Origin: Diorhabda sublineata
Lineage: Eukaryota > Arthropoda > Insecta > Coleoptera > Chrysomelidae
Length of the DNA stretch: 64,000 nucleotides
Direction of reading: 5' to 3'
Assembly (NCBI RefSeq): GCF_026230105.1
Contig: NC_079478.1
Location: 26,737,653 to 26,801,652 of the forward strand
Each line of letters opens with the position of its first letter. Position 1 is the first letter of the stretch. The position numbers were made by a program, and so were the translations under genes. The notes under the pieces are model-generated. The model was not told where the DNA came from. It worked only from the letters and a program-made list of their open reading frames with translations, and did not search any database. Below are positions 35,539-47,639 of the stretch, piece after piece.

Positions 35539-37334
35539 ATGATCGACAGGACATCCCCATCGAAGGTGAGAACTCTATCCTTACCTGATCTCAGCCCACC
35601 GGGATTACTGGGAGATCGATCGCTGATTATAGAACAAAAATATAAGCGAAAAAGGGAAGAGAGCACTCTGACCCTTTTGTCTAAAACCAAACAAGCAAAG
35701 AAAACTACTCAAGACGTCGGAGCACAAATCTTGAACATAGCGTATAACTTAGCAGAGGAAGCTCTAAATCGCACTGTCCATAAAAGTTCTAATACTAAGA
35801 AGGAAATCAGGGAAATATCTGCGAAAATACTACGCCTAACGGAGCAATTCGGAGGATATGAAATTCAGGAAGCCCTAAGAAGCCTCTTGTATAAAAAGCA
35901 AACAAAAGAAAACGCCAACGAAGAGGGTAAAATAGAACCAGCTGCTAGAAGTAGCACAGATATAGGAGTACAGACTATTAGTATAATGAAGCAGAACAAG
36001 GAAGCGCAGACTAATAATATGGACGTCCAAGAAAAACAAATGAGGCTACAAGAGATACAAGAGATATCTGCTCCTGGCATAAATAAAGACTCTTTGCAGA
36101 GCATTGTTGAGGTACCCTGGGACGAAAAGTGTTTTGTCCATACAAACGTTATCCAAGATAACCTAGAGAAGATAGCGGTTTCAAATAACCTTGTAGTGTA
36201 TCTAGACCCAAAAACGGCAGGAAAATCAATGGCCATTCGTAAAGTTGCAGAAGCCGTGCCTGAAATTAAAAGACTGGGTTTAATGAACAAACCAGAACCA
36301 CAACAAGTAGCTTATATTGAGTCTACTAGTAAGGTACACTTTGATGAAACCGATGAACTACAAGAAATTGCGAAGAGTATATTTGTAGCCGGAATAGACG
36401 AATCCAAAGAAACAATGGAAGTGCTTTTTGAAATATATTGCTTAACGGCAAAAATAGCCGAACTTGCGCAGAAAAAAGATATAAAGAAACATACGGTAAT
36501 ATTTCAGAAGGAACTGAATTTATCTGAAATACGTAAAGCAGTAGAAATTGCTCTGATGCAGTTTGAACTAAATGTAGAAATTTTTGTCTCAGACGGTATG
36601 ACACTAAAAAAACAAAATAAACGAAGAGAGGCAAGGGACGAAGCTTTATATATCGTTCTTATGCGGAGCTTTTGAAAGCAGTTAAAGAAGAAGTACATAA
36701 TAGAAACTTGAACAATAAAGTAAAGGCAGCCCGAATGACAAAGGCCGGAGATTTGCTACTTACAATGGATCGAAATAGCGGAGGAGCAGACGACATAGCT
36801 AACGCATTAAAAGATATAAACGGAGAAGGGGAGATAAGAAAACTTGGGGGACAGGAACCACGAGCGGTCTTACACGTCAGAAATATCGACGCGGTCACAA
36901 GTAAAGAAGAGATTGAAACAGCAGTAAAGTCACTTATGGCCGGAAGCGAAACAGATTATGTTTCAGTCAGTAATCTTCGTCCTGGTTTCCGAGAGACTCA
37001 GATCGCAACCGTTCTAGTTGACAAAAAAACTGGTAAAAAACTTACGGATAAGGGAAATATAAGAATAGGATTTGTAAGCTGCACCGTTAGGCAGAGAGTT
37101 AATGTGCTAACATGTTACAAATGCTGGGGTATTGGACACACGACGTGGCAATGTAGCGGACCTGATCGATCCAAATGCTGCAAAAACTGCGGAAAGGAGG
37201 GACACCAAGAGAATAAATGTACTGAGAAATCTTACTGTTTAATGTGTAGTGAATCTGGTCACAGACCACACATCATGCGTTGTCCAAGATACCGAAGAGA
37301 TATCACAAAATGCGATATAGTGGGAACAGGCTAA
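35539..37334 (+). pseudogene. R1-type LINE ORF1 (gag-like, zinc knuckles)
   Basis: Frame 1 runs from ATG 35539 to a stop at 36675; frame 2 (36672-37334) continues the same protein. The shift sits at about 36648, where TATATATCG appears to carry one extra TA. Upstream half: basic and charged, with predicted helical stretches (RDEALYIVL region). Downstream half: ends in three CCHC knuckles (CYKCWGIGHTTWQC; CKNCGKEGHQENKC; CLMCSESGHRPHIMRC), which bind the element RNA in this family. About 598 residues overall if the shift is ignored. Three bases separate its stop from the ORF2 ATG. Confidence 0.85.
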
Positions 37335-37337
37335 GAA

Positions 37338-40270
37338 ATGGCTAAATTTGTACAAATAAATCTAGGTCGCAGGCGACCTGCACACGATCTGCTAAAGCAA
37401 ACAATAATAGTGAACAATATAGACATTTCAATAGTGAGCGAACCGAATAAAATACTCATAAAAGACTCAAAATGGTACGTTGATGAAAATTTTGATGCAG
37501 CTATAGGCATTACCAATAACGATATTCGTGTCCTAAATAGCGGAAGAGGCAAGGGCTTCATGTGGATTGAATACACAGAATTAGTCGTTTTTAGTTGTTA
37601 CATATCACCTAACTTTACATTAGAAGTATTCGGAATAATTCTGAACCAACTCAAAGACGCCATTGGAACGCGCAATAAGAAATGCTTAATAGCTGGAGAT
37701 TTTAACGCGAAGGCGACAATATGGGGGTCGATTGAAAATGACAAAAGGGGTGATATGTTGTCTGAATGGGCCGCAGGCCTAGATTTGGTTTCACTAAATC
37801 ATGGAAATACTCCTACTTTTTCCCGAGGAAACAGTTCATTTCATCACATATAGATGTCACCTTTGTCTCAAATGATATAAACAAAATGTTTGGGAGTTGG
37901 CAAGTACTGCACCAAGAAACATTATCTGATCACAATTACATCTTCTTTAGAAACACAAAAAGTAGCTCCTGAAAAAATTATTAAAGGATGGAAAATAGAA
38001 GAAAAGAAAATCCAATACTTCATATCTGAGATAAAACAAAAAATACGAGAAGAAACAGACACCCTAAACCCTCAAGGTCTCATGGCGGCTACTAAAAACG
38101 CTTGTCAACGAACATTTCAGCCCACATACAACTATAGTGGAAAGAGAAAACCAGTATACTGGTGGTCATCACAGATCAGTGAGGCCAGAAAAGAATGCCT
38201 TTGTAAAAAGAGATACATGACACGTGCAAACAGAATATCCGGAAGCACAGTCGAAGAAAGAGAGAAAGCAAGAGCCGAATATAAAGAAAAAAGAAATTAC
38301 TTGAAAAAAATGATAAAAGACGCGAAGAAACACTCCTGGAAAACTGTTATAGAGGAAGTTCAAAACGATGTTTGGGGAAAAGGCTACCAAATAGTGACAA
38401 AAAGATTTCTACTAAGACCGAAAACAGAAATCTCAAAGGATATCATACTTAAGGAAGCAAGTGGACTATTTCCAAAATATGAAATAACCACCTGGCCACA
38501 TATTGACATGGTGAGGACGGATATAATACCATGGACACAGGAAGAACTTGTAACGGCAGCAAATAAAATAAAACCAAAAAAGCGGCTGGACCAGATAAGC
38601 TATCACCAGAGATAACTAAGTGTGTAGTGAAATACCTGCCAGAAAAGTGCCTCGATGTGATGAACAGACAACTGTATGCGGGGGAATTTCCCAAAATATG
38701 GAAAGTGGCGAAACTAGTGCTAATAGAAAAGCCCAAAAAAACGGACGATTTAAAAACGTCATACAGGCCACTATGTCTCCTGGACTGCATGGGAAAAATT
38801 CTTGAACACCTCGTCAAAAATAGATTACTTGCAGAAATAGAAGCAAGAGGAGGTTTTAGCAACTCTCAGTTTGGGTTTCAGAAAGGTATTTCCACTGTGG
38901 ATGCACTAGCTAGAGTTCTAGAAATCGCAAAAGAAGCAAAACATGTGGCATGGGCAAGCCGTAAGATATGCTTACTTGTAACGTTAAATGTAAGAAATGC
39001 ATTCAACTCCGCACCATGGAGAGGAGTAGCTGACAGCTTGAAAAAGCGAAACATATCGCCATACCTAATGCGCATGATCACAAGTTATCTAACGGACCGG
39101 ACACTACTTGTAGGTAATACCATTATGGAAGTAACCTGCGGTGTCCCACAGGGCTCGGTACTTGGCCCTCTCCTTTGGAACTTATATTATGACGACTTGT
39201 TGCAACTGGATATGCCAAGTAGCGTGAAATTGGTGGCCTACGCTGATGATCTTGCAGTAGTAATAACAGGAAAGATAAAGACACAGGTAGTAGTAGAAGC
39301 TAACATCGCTATTCAAAGAATAGCTGAATGGATGCATTTGAAAAAACTTGATCTTGCACCTGAAAAAACAGAGGCGGTACTTTTGGGTGATCGAAAGGAA
39401 GCAAGAAGACTCACCATCGAAGTCTTGAATAACGAAATCACTACAAAACCGCAAATTAAATATTTGGGTGTAACCCTAGACACAGGTGCTACAATGAAAA
39501 AACATATTGAAATCGTCTGCAAGAAAGCAGAAGCATCTCCTTTGTCTCTAAGTAGAATAATGCCGCAAAAAAATGGGCCTACCGCAAGTAAACGAAAAAT
39601 ATTATGTGCAGTAACTCACTCGATTTTGTTATATGCGTCTCCCGAATGGTATGAAACGCTGAAATATACCAAATACAGGGATATTTGCCAAAAAGTGCAA
39701 AGAAAGTTAGCTTTGAGAGTATGTAGTGCTTTCCGCACAGTCTCCACAAACGCGCTGTTAGTGATTTCAGAAATAATACCTATAGAACTGCAGACTGAGG
39801 AACGATACAAAACAAAAGGCAAACAAAGGAATGAGAAAATAGAGATACGTACTGAAACATTAAATCGGTGGCAGGACAAATGGGAACAAGCAGTAACTTG
39901 ACAATGGACTAGAAGACTGATTCCAAATATTAGAACGTGGGTAAACAGAACACATGGAGAGGTGAACTACTGTCTTAGTCAAATGTTAACAGGACATGGC
40001 TGTTTTGAAGCATACTTCCACAGGTTTAAAATCAGTAATACAACGGAATGCACGTACTGTAGCCAAATGGATGACGCGGAACACACATTTTTCGTATGGA
40101 ACCCACAGCGAATTGAAATTGAACAATGTGTAGGAGAAACACTTACTCCAGATAATATTTTACACCATATGTTACAGGATGAAAAAAAATGGAACATAGT
40201 ATCGGTTATGATCCAGAAAATAATAGAGACAAAAGAAGAAGATAGAAGTAAGCACAGGCTAAAATAAGTG
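37338..40270 (+). pseudogene. R1-type LINE ORF2 (endonuclease and reverse transcriptase)
   Basis: Endonuclease: QINLGRRRPAHDLL, ISIVSEPN, a CLIAGDFNAKATIWGS block, and SDHNYIFF (37925-37950). Reverse transcriptase: KTSYRPLCLLDCMGKILE, NSQFGFQKGISTVDAL, LNVRNAFNSAPW, GVPQGSVLGPLLWNLYYDD (39138-39195) and the catalytic AYADDLAVV (39238-39260), then IKYLGVTLD. The C-terminal finger reads CTYCSQMDDAEHTFFVW, where the last Cys of the usual CCHC is replaced by Trp. Lesions: shifts near 37845, 37960 and 38580 (an A-run), and a TGA at 39899. R1-style motifs (LDVKNAFNSA, QINL..RAA..LL..SEP) support the clade call. Confidence 0.9.
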
Positions 40271-40463
40271 TAAGGCAACGCTCGGAATGCTGAAGTAATA
40301 CTTAACGGTAGTTCCAGCACTCTTCTCAGCAGGTGAATCCACGTATGAGGGGTAAGGGTTTAGTCGGTCGGCAGTACAACAGCCAATAGCCAACCCGACA
40401 CTATCTAGGCACAATATTGATCAGCCTAGATGTCTGAGAGCAGATTCCTAATCCCCTCCCCCC

Positions 40464-40466
<3 letters not shown>

Positions 40467-40510
<44 letters not shown>
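40467..40510. repeat. (AT)n microsatellite, right of the R1-type LINE
   Basis: A 44-base AT run beginning directly after the element 3' end (CCCCCCAA). Together with 35104-35171 it brackets the LINE. Confidence 0.95.
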
Positions 40511-40513
<3 letters not shown>

Positions 40514-42362
40514 TTAAATATCTGTGAATAACCCAAATAGCACTCGTATGACAACACGTTTTGAGTTCGGTCACCATTAAAAATTCATTATGGCAATGTC
40601 ATATTTGACATATTCACATCAGTGTTGCCATATTATGTGGTATATGTCGCCATATTGTATTAATAGTGTAGAATGTACTCATATGAAACTTCGCAGATAA
40701 TTATAGAAGCGAAAACTACGGAATTTAAAACTGTGAGCCTAATAGTACCATCACTTATAGAAGGACAGAACTTATTGAACAGCCATTTGAAACAGCTCGG
40801 TCACATTAACAAAATGCAGAAAAAAGTATGTGGGACAATATATTTGGAATTGAAGAATTTTGAAATGCGTTTAGAAAATGACCCAAAAATGTGAAATAAA
40901 GAGTGGAAATCCTGCAGAAAAATATAGAAAACGGAATCAGGAGTGAGGATACATGTAGTTTACGTTTACGTGTTTACTTGAAACAGAAAGAAAAACAAAG
41001 TGCCACTATTTACGGGCTAATTGAGAAAAAACACCAGATAAGCTGCAAAAGAGATGGATTCAATAGCCTCTTGGTTTGATGTGATGGAAACGATTTTAAG
41101 TACTACCCAGTTTCATAAGAAAGTCATGGACACTTTTATATTATATCCTGTAGGTCATTTTGCAGAGAAAATACTGGTACTATCGTTCAACTATATGCAA
41201 TTGAAATATTATTTACTCGACTAAATGATATAGAGAAAAAAATATTAACCACCAGTGAATTGACTCCGTGTTCAGAAAAATATAGCTATTTCAAAATATT
41301 CCATAAATTTTTCTATAACTAACTACTGAGCAACGAATTTTTTCTAGAACTATGAACCTATCACAACTTTCACTCACATTTCTTGCATTCGCGACAAGTC
41401 TTCGCAGATATTGTTAGTGGAATGTTGATTACCAATTACTTTGGTATTTAGTATACAATCCTGTTGATTTTCCTTTTCGTTTTCGGAATAAAAACCACAA
41501 AAACAGGATCTCGCAGGCATTGAACTTGCATTGTCAAAAAATGAATAATATAATACGATTATACATATATTTGGTATGTGTATTTATTTAGCAGGTCATA
41601 TGAGGAGAGAATATACAAGTTGTCCGAATTTAGGGATATGCTGTCACTTGTAATTTTGTTAAACGATTTTATTGACTGTTTTGATATGGTCTGTAAAGTT
41701 GAGTATGAATACCAATTATAGCTTTCTATTTACTAGTAAAAAGATGATGAGAAGTAACAAACTAACATAATATATGGTGATATTCTAACCTCGATAATCA
41801 TTGTAAACATTTCAATCACTTGAGATCAAAATTATAAACACTGAGCTCTTTTACATCCTCGATATATACCAGTTTGGTAGTAGAAACTTTGTTTCACAAG
41901 TACTTCTATAAAAATAATTCCAAAGAATTCAGATTTGAGAATTTGATTGGACATTCGATAGATTCTCTTTTACCTACTTCTCTGCCTTGGAATACAGTAT
42001 CAAAATGGTGATATTTTTTAATACTCAAAAAAAATTCATAAACTTAACGTTTGAAATCGAAGGATACTTAATAAGAAACCTATTCACAAAAAATTTTGAT
42101 GTAAGTATTTTTCTATCTAATCAATCAACGTCAATATCCACATTGTGTAGCCAAAATCTGATTATTTGTAATTTTGAGCAAATTTAGAAGATACTGACAA
42201 TCGACATAGATTTGTCATACAAAATGTCTTTGTTTTTGGCGTATTTTTTGAAATGTGTTCGCACTATCCAGTGTGGAATTTTACTAGATATCTGAAAATT
42301 TTTATAGCAGATAACCTATCCATTGAATAAAAAGTTTTATTTGATATTGAAGTGCCCTTTTC
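40511..42362. other. intergenic AT-rich DNA with an unassigned 73-residue frame
   Basis: A plus frame at 40673-40894 (SLIEGQNLLNSHLKQLGHIN followed by KMQKKVCGTI) is helical and charged, but no family is recognised. A hairpin TATGGCAA/TTGCCATA spans 40589-40632. Nothing else supported. Confidence 0.3.
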
Positions 42363-42720
42363 AATCCTTTAACAAAATTTGACAAAATTTTTGGGCCTCG
42401 ATTTCACAATTAACAAGGCGCTTCAGCTCTGATACGTAAACGTTTGACGTTATAAAAAATACTCGCACCACAATTTTTGTTGGTTTTTTGGTTTTAGATA
42501 CTAATCAAGTATCCTTCGCAAGGAAAATTTGACAAATTTTGGGGCTCGATTTCAAAGCAAACGAATCTCGTCTGGCCTCAAACGTGAGCTTCATGAATTT
42601 TTTTTGCTGTATAAAAAATACTCCAATTTTTTGTTAATATATTACTTATGTACTCTTCACAATAGTCAAAGAACATTTTTCATTTAGATTACTTTTTGAG
42701 TATCCTCTGCAATAGTTTTT
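42363..42720. repeat. degenerate tandem repeat, about 146 bp period
   Basis: Unit 1 (about 42363-42508) and unit 2 (about 42509-42650) share AAAATTTGACAAA.TTTTGGG, CTCGATTTCA, TATAAAAAATACTC and CAATTTTT(T)GTT, and a partial third unit starts near 42690 (GAGTATCCTCTGCAATAG). Two to two-and-a-half copies, diverged. No coding potential. Confidence 0.6.
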
Positions 42721-45700
42721 ATTTTTGGAATCTTCAGTTTAGAATCGTGAAATATGTACAAAAAGACGCGTATGAAAATGTTTTATCCACTCAATCTCCT
42801 ATTTTTGGTAGTAAAATTATGTAGTCTGTTATAATGTCATTATATGTCTCCTCTATTAACGTTTTTTCGCAAAAGTTCAGTTTATTTTGAAACAGCAGCC
42901 TTCGTGGTAGAAATCCTTGAATAAATTCACACGTCTCGGTTTATGAGTTTTATGAATGTAATGTAGTGAGCTATGCTCACATGTTTTTTTACTAAGTTTT
43001 CCAATTCCTCACTGCAAATTACTCTGAGAGCTATGAAAGTAGTTGAGAATTTTTGGCAAAAATACAGGTCAGGTGGTGAAGGTAAGAAAAACATGGTAGA
43101 CTGAACAGTTCATAATAATGAACATAGATCAGCATTCGATTAACTTTATGGTAGTACCGATTGAATAAAAAAGTACTAATATCTTCCTTTCCATATAAAT
43201 AAAAACTATTGTACGATCCATGAGGAATACTACACAAAACCTTAAGTACGTTTTAGCTGCAAAAACTACTGCTACTGCTCCAGCTGTATTTATTTCGGTT
43301 GATATAACAAAACTCCTAAATCCAATCGGTTTTGTTCTCTATTAATATTAATCTAATGAGCCGTTCATACTCTTATTCTAAGAATCATAATTTTTGTTAT
43401 ATATGCTCTCTATTTCATTATTAGCTCCTCAATCACCAACTATCAAGTTGCCAATGGGGGTTAGACATTAAGTCATCATACACCGGTATTTAGGAAACAA
43501 AAGGACATGTAACAATTATTTACTATAAAATTTTTGTAAATCAGATTCGTTCAATCTTTCATTACTTTATCTTTGAGTATTGTGAGTATAGTTTGCTGTG
43601 ATTGTTAACTTTTTTCATACGCTCTTCGTACATGCACAATACTTATAATAATTCCATTTATATTCTGAACCGGTCATGGAAATAGAAAGACCGTTAGAAT
43701 TTCACTCTCAACATCAAACTTTGCTTAAAACTGCATCATTCCCAGGTTTGTATTAGATTATGTTATTGTTAATACGATTATCATTATGATCCACTTTAAC
43801 TAATCGAGAAAAAACACAATAGAATTAGAAAGTATTTTATAGTCGCAGATGTTGGGAATACTTATTTTAAATAAATTTCTAATAACGGTTTGTTTGCAAA
43901 ACACAAATATCTGTGAGATGAAATAGGTCATGCATTATGATTATTATTCATTATACTTATATTTGTGCTTTTACAAAATTTGAAGTAGTTATTTTCTTTC
44001 AAAATGATCTTCTCTAGTGGAGGATACAACGTGAAAAATACAACTATTTTAGAAGTTGTTGAAATATTTATTCAATCCAATACACATGCCACTATCTCAT
44101 AGAAAACTGAATGATGTTGGCCTCGATCGACACTATCAATATATCGATAGTTACATAATTTATTAATGTGAAAATTACATTATACTAGGAAACGTGATAT
44201 AGGTGAATAACATCAGCTTGCTTAGGTCTCGTTAGTGGTCCTCTTCTTTATTCCTTACCTACACTTATAATCATTTTTAAACATGTATATGTACGCAGAT
44301 AAAGTTCAGTCCACACCTCTACACCGACCTGAATAGATTGTGTAGAGCAGATATTACAGTGAATAAAGTAACATCACCGTCGATGGTAACTAGCTGCTCT
44401 TATATATTCCAGTATGTTGTGGTTGATGTAGCTAATCAATTTCATTTTTCCTTCAAAGTGTCCATAGTTCTTACTATGATAAATTTTTCTCCTTTAAGAA
44501 GAATTCTCGATATTTGTTACTATTTAGTATATTTTCTCATTATTCCAACTTTTTCTGTTTGAACTCTATTCATGGAGATAAACTCTGTTTTTATTCTTCC
44601 TTCATTCACACTTTTCTCTTTATTATTTCAATAATTAACTTTATAATATAATAATTAACTCTTCACTGTTCATGGCTCTTTCTTATCAAATTATTCTAAT
44701 GTTTCCATCTGATGCAATACTAAATATATATTTAGAAATTGTAACCTCTTGTCAAACATTGCTGTTAAATTGATATTTCCTTCGTTTGTTCTTCTTGTAT
44801 TATTAATCTTACTGACGATATCCTTATGGTCCCGTTATTTGAATCCTTCTTTGTTATTATCTAAATTATCTAAAGCCTGTGTAAAGTTTGAATATTTTGT
44901 TGAGTTAAGTTGAGATCAATGTATTAATAGCATTTCACAGTTATTTGTTCAATGGGTGTGGTTTGGGTCAATGTATACATGCTTGGATGTATTGAAATCT
45001 GAATTATCTATTGCGCCGCATCCTCTACTTTCCAAGATCTGTTCTAGAACCAGTACTTCTTTTATTCCCCACTTTCAATAAATTCCAAACATTCGCCAGA
45101 TTCAGTTTGGGTATGTTTTCCCAATATATCCAGTATGCTCTCTGAAATCAATCCTTGAAATTCTATAATGTCTTGGATTTAAGTATGGGGTTAGATATTT
45201 CCTCTTCTTATTCGAAAATCTGCAGTCGTCTGTTGGAATTCTTTGCATTCTGTCATTTTCTGGTCGTAGTTCCCAATGATATCTTTGTTTGTTAGGGCTA
45301 CTTTGTTGTCTTCATGTGAATATTGCATCGAGGCTGATTCCACAATAAGCTTTTGGTGCATAGAGTGCTAGTTCATCTATTATGCCACTTCTACTGTAGG
45401 GTGTCGTGGTACTTACAATAGAAGTTTTAACCATTCTAAAACTATTTTGGAGCCGATTATAGAAGAGCTTTCCGATTCAATAGATGCTTGGCTATTTGTC
45501 AGTATCATTAACCTCTGCCTTTTAAATCTCTTATTATCAATGAGCATGACGCATATATAATACATTATCATAATTTGTTTGGTGTGTTTGGTGTCTTTTT
45601 TCACTATTTTTCACAGGTGTGTTTTTCTCATTTTATCTTTGTTGTTCTGTAGTTTGCACATTCGAGCCTCTCTGTTTGTCGTGATCAGAATAATTAATTA

Positions 45701-46593
45701 ATTAATTATTTTTCCCATATTTTCTCGCTCATTCAAATTTGACTTGTATAGAGTTTTCTATCACTTTACTATGTTTCTATGACCTCGTTTAGAGACCATT
45801 CCTTTATGTTTCTTTCGTCCAGATTCATTACTTCTTTGTCTTTGTTGTGAATAATCTGGTAGTTTTTCTACTATTATCTTTGAGAATCAGTTATTCGCCT
45901 TTCTCTAATTTTAAATGATTTGGAATTGATATGGAGCAAGCAGATTGTTATAATCTTACTAATAACTATTGAAATCATGATTACAGAATTCATAGAATTG
46001 GGCACCGATCATCAAAATTGAAGATATTGAAATACAACATTTCATAATTGAAATGAGTTGTAATAATATAGAAACCGATACCAATTCATTTTCTCCTCAA
46101 ATAAAACGTTTCAACTTTTCTAGCAATCCAACTTAACAAGTCATTAAATTGTTAACGATAACATATGCTAACCGAATAAATTCTGCATTAGATTTAAGCA
46201 AGATAGAAAGTGTATTTACATTATTTTCACGTTGCCGATAATGCGTGTCCCATACAATCAACTTGATAAAAGACTTACCAGGTTAATTGAATTATTCTCG
46301 CAATAATGAAGTATGATACAATGAAAGTTCTTGGAATAATAAAAATCAAACATGAAAAAGTGGAATATTTTATTCTAATAAGTATAAAACCTGAAAATTC
46401 TTAAAAACCGTATCTGAAACTTATCATAAGAATAAAACAAGTATTTGATTTTTGCTAACTCTATGACCTTGACCGCGTTTCTCACTGCCCTCGCTTTACC
46501 GATAGTTCTCTATTCCAGCGAGACGAATTAAAACTCACAGTGTTAGGTTGAAAATTTGACAGCACAAATTATTATTCGATAAATAAATATGTA
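42721..46593. other. intergenic AT-rich DNA
   Basis: About 3.9 kb without a supportable gene. The 45000-45900 part is less AT-rich, with broken minus frames that might be an unrecognised LINE relic, but no diagnostic motif was found. Confidence 0.3.
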
Positions 46594-47589
46594 TCAACGG
46601 GGACCATAGTTACATCGGCACAAGTACGATTTCCGTGGCTTTCCTGTATTTGACTACGCCATTTTGAAACCCAAAATAAGTCGAAAATAAGAATTAAAAT
46701 TTTTGATATCTCGCTTAGTTTTCGAGATATATATACTTCAAGTTGGAAAAATTTTTATTCAATATTTCTATATGTTACAGACCGTTTATGAAAAATAGAC
46801 CATATATAAAAGGACTAGTCTGTATAGAAAAGGACTGAGGATATTAGTCTATATGTGTAAAAAGCTTGTTTTTTAATTAACTATCTAGTCCGTTTGTAAA
46901 AGGTCTAGTCTGTTTATATACGGCAGAACTGTACCTACGCCATAACTATATTTTTAAGATATTTAAACACAATTATTTTTACTTGTTTATTACAAAAATA
47001 GAATAGTGAATAGAAAATATATAATAATGCTACCTAAACTAACCTAACCTAAATAAATAACTTTTGAAAGGAATCAGAACGTACTTTTTGCTCGAAAGAG
47101 GATATATTTATATTAAATTACTAATTATTTTTTTTTCATTTCATAAATAATGAAAAACAATCGACAGTTCTTTATGAAAAACATCAAATTATTCATGTAT
47201 TCATCGTATGTTGAGTTATATTCATCACAGAGTGATGAAAGTTATCAAAAATCGTTAATTAGCTATAAAAATCTGTTTTTTTCAATATAATTTTGGAGTG
47301 TCAGGGTAAATAATATGAAAATTGAATAAAAAATCTATTCTTTATTTGACCACAAGTTTCATATTGAATTTGAAGTGATAAAATATTCATTTGAAACGAA
47401 TTAGAGAACGCCATCTGTTCAATAAAGCGAATTTTGAACTAACGTTTGATTATAACTTTAAGTATCGATATCTCGAAAACGAAGCGAGATATCAAAAAAT
47501 TTCATTGTTCATTTTCGATTTATTTTGGTCTATTTAAGCCAAGTCTGCTGTTAAATTGCGGCGCCACGGAAATCGTGCTCTCCCCGTTA
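46594..47589. mobile_element. unclassified about 1 kb element with about 145 bp terminal inverted repeats
   Basis: Left 46595-46745 and right 47449-47588 are inverted copies: AACGGGGA at the outer end, GCAC.AGTACGATTTCCGTGGC against GAGCACGATTTCCGTGGC, then a diverged spacer, then GATATCTCGCTTAGTTTTCG against GATATCTCGCTTCGTTTTCG. The interior holds a short internal repeat of (AAAAGGACTAGTCTGTATA) at 46805-46920 and no coding region. Long inverted repeats without an ORF suit a nonautonomous foldback-type DNA transposon. Target duplication not resolved. Confidence 0.65.
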
Positions 47590-47639
47590 TATCAATACGG
47601 AATTTATAATTGAATTACTATTATAGTTATATATGAGTT

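Larger units (their letters stand above)
35172..40466 (+). mobile_element. R1-clade non-LTR retrotransposon, near full length, inserted in (TA)n
   Basis: Layout: 5' untranslated region 35172-35538, ORF1 with three zinc knuckles 35539-37334, ORF2 with endonuclease and reverse transcriptase 37338-40270, and a 3' untranslated region of about 195 bases ending in a C-run and AA without a poly(A) tail. R1-clade elements (R1, TRAS, SART, Waldo, Mino and relatives) often insert at specific sites such as rDNA, telomeric repeats or microsatellites. This copy has (TA)n directly on both sides, which suggests (TA)n as target. Base composition is visibly more GC-rich and codon-like than its surroundings. 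Lesions: one 2-base shift in ORF1, at least three shifts and one in-frame stop in ORF2, so it is not autonomous. Confidence 0.9.

Noticed and set aside
44338..44562. 74-residue plus-strand frame
   Set aside because: No recognisable domain, AT-driven composition, no splice or promoter support.
45690..45712. ATTAATTAATTAATTA tract
   Set aside because: Short simple repeat; homeodomain-like cores are expected by chance in AT-rich DNA.
47041..47056. CCTAACCTAA, like the insect telomere repeat
   Set aside because: Only two copies, inside the inverted-repeat element; not an interstitial telomere array.
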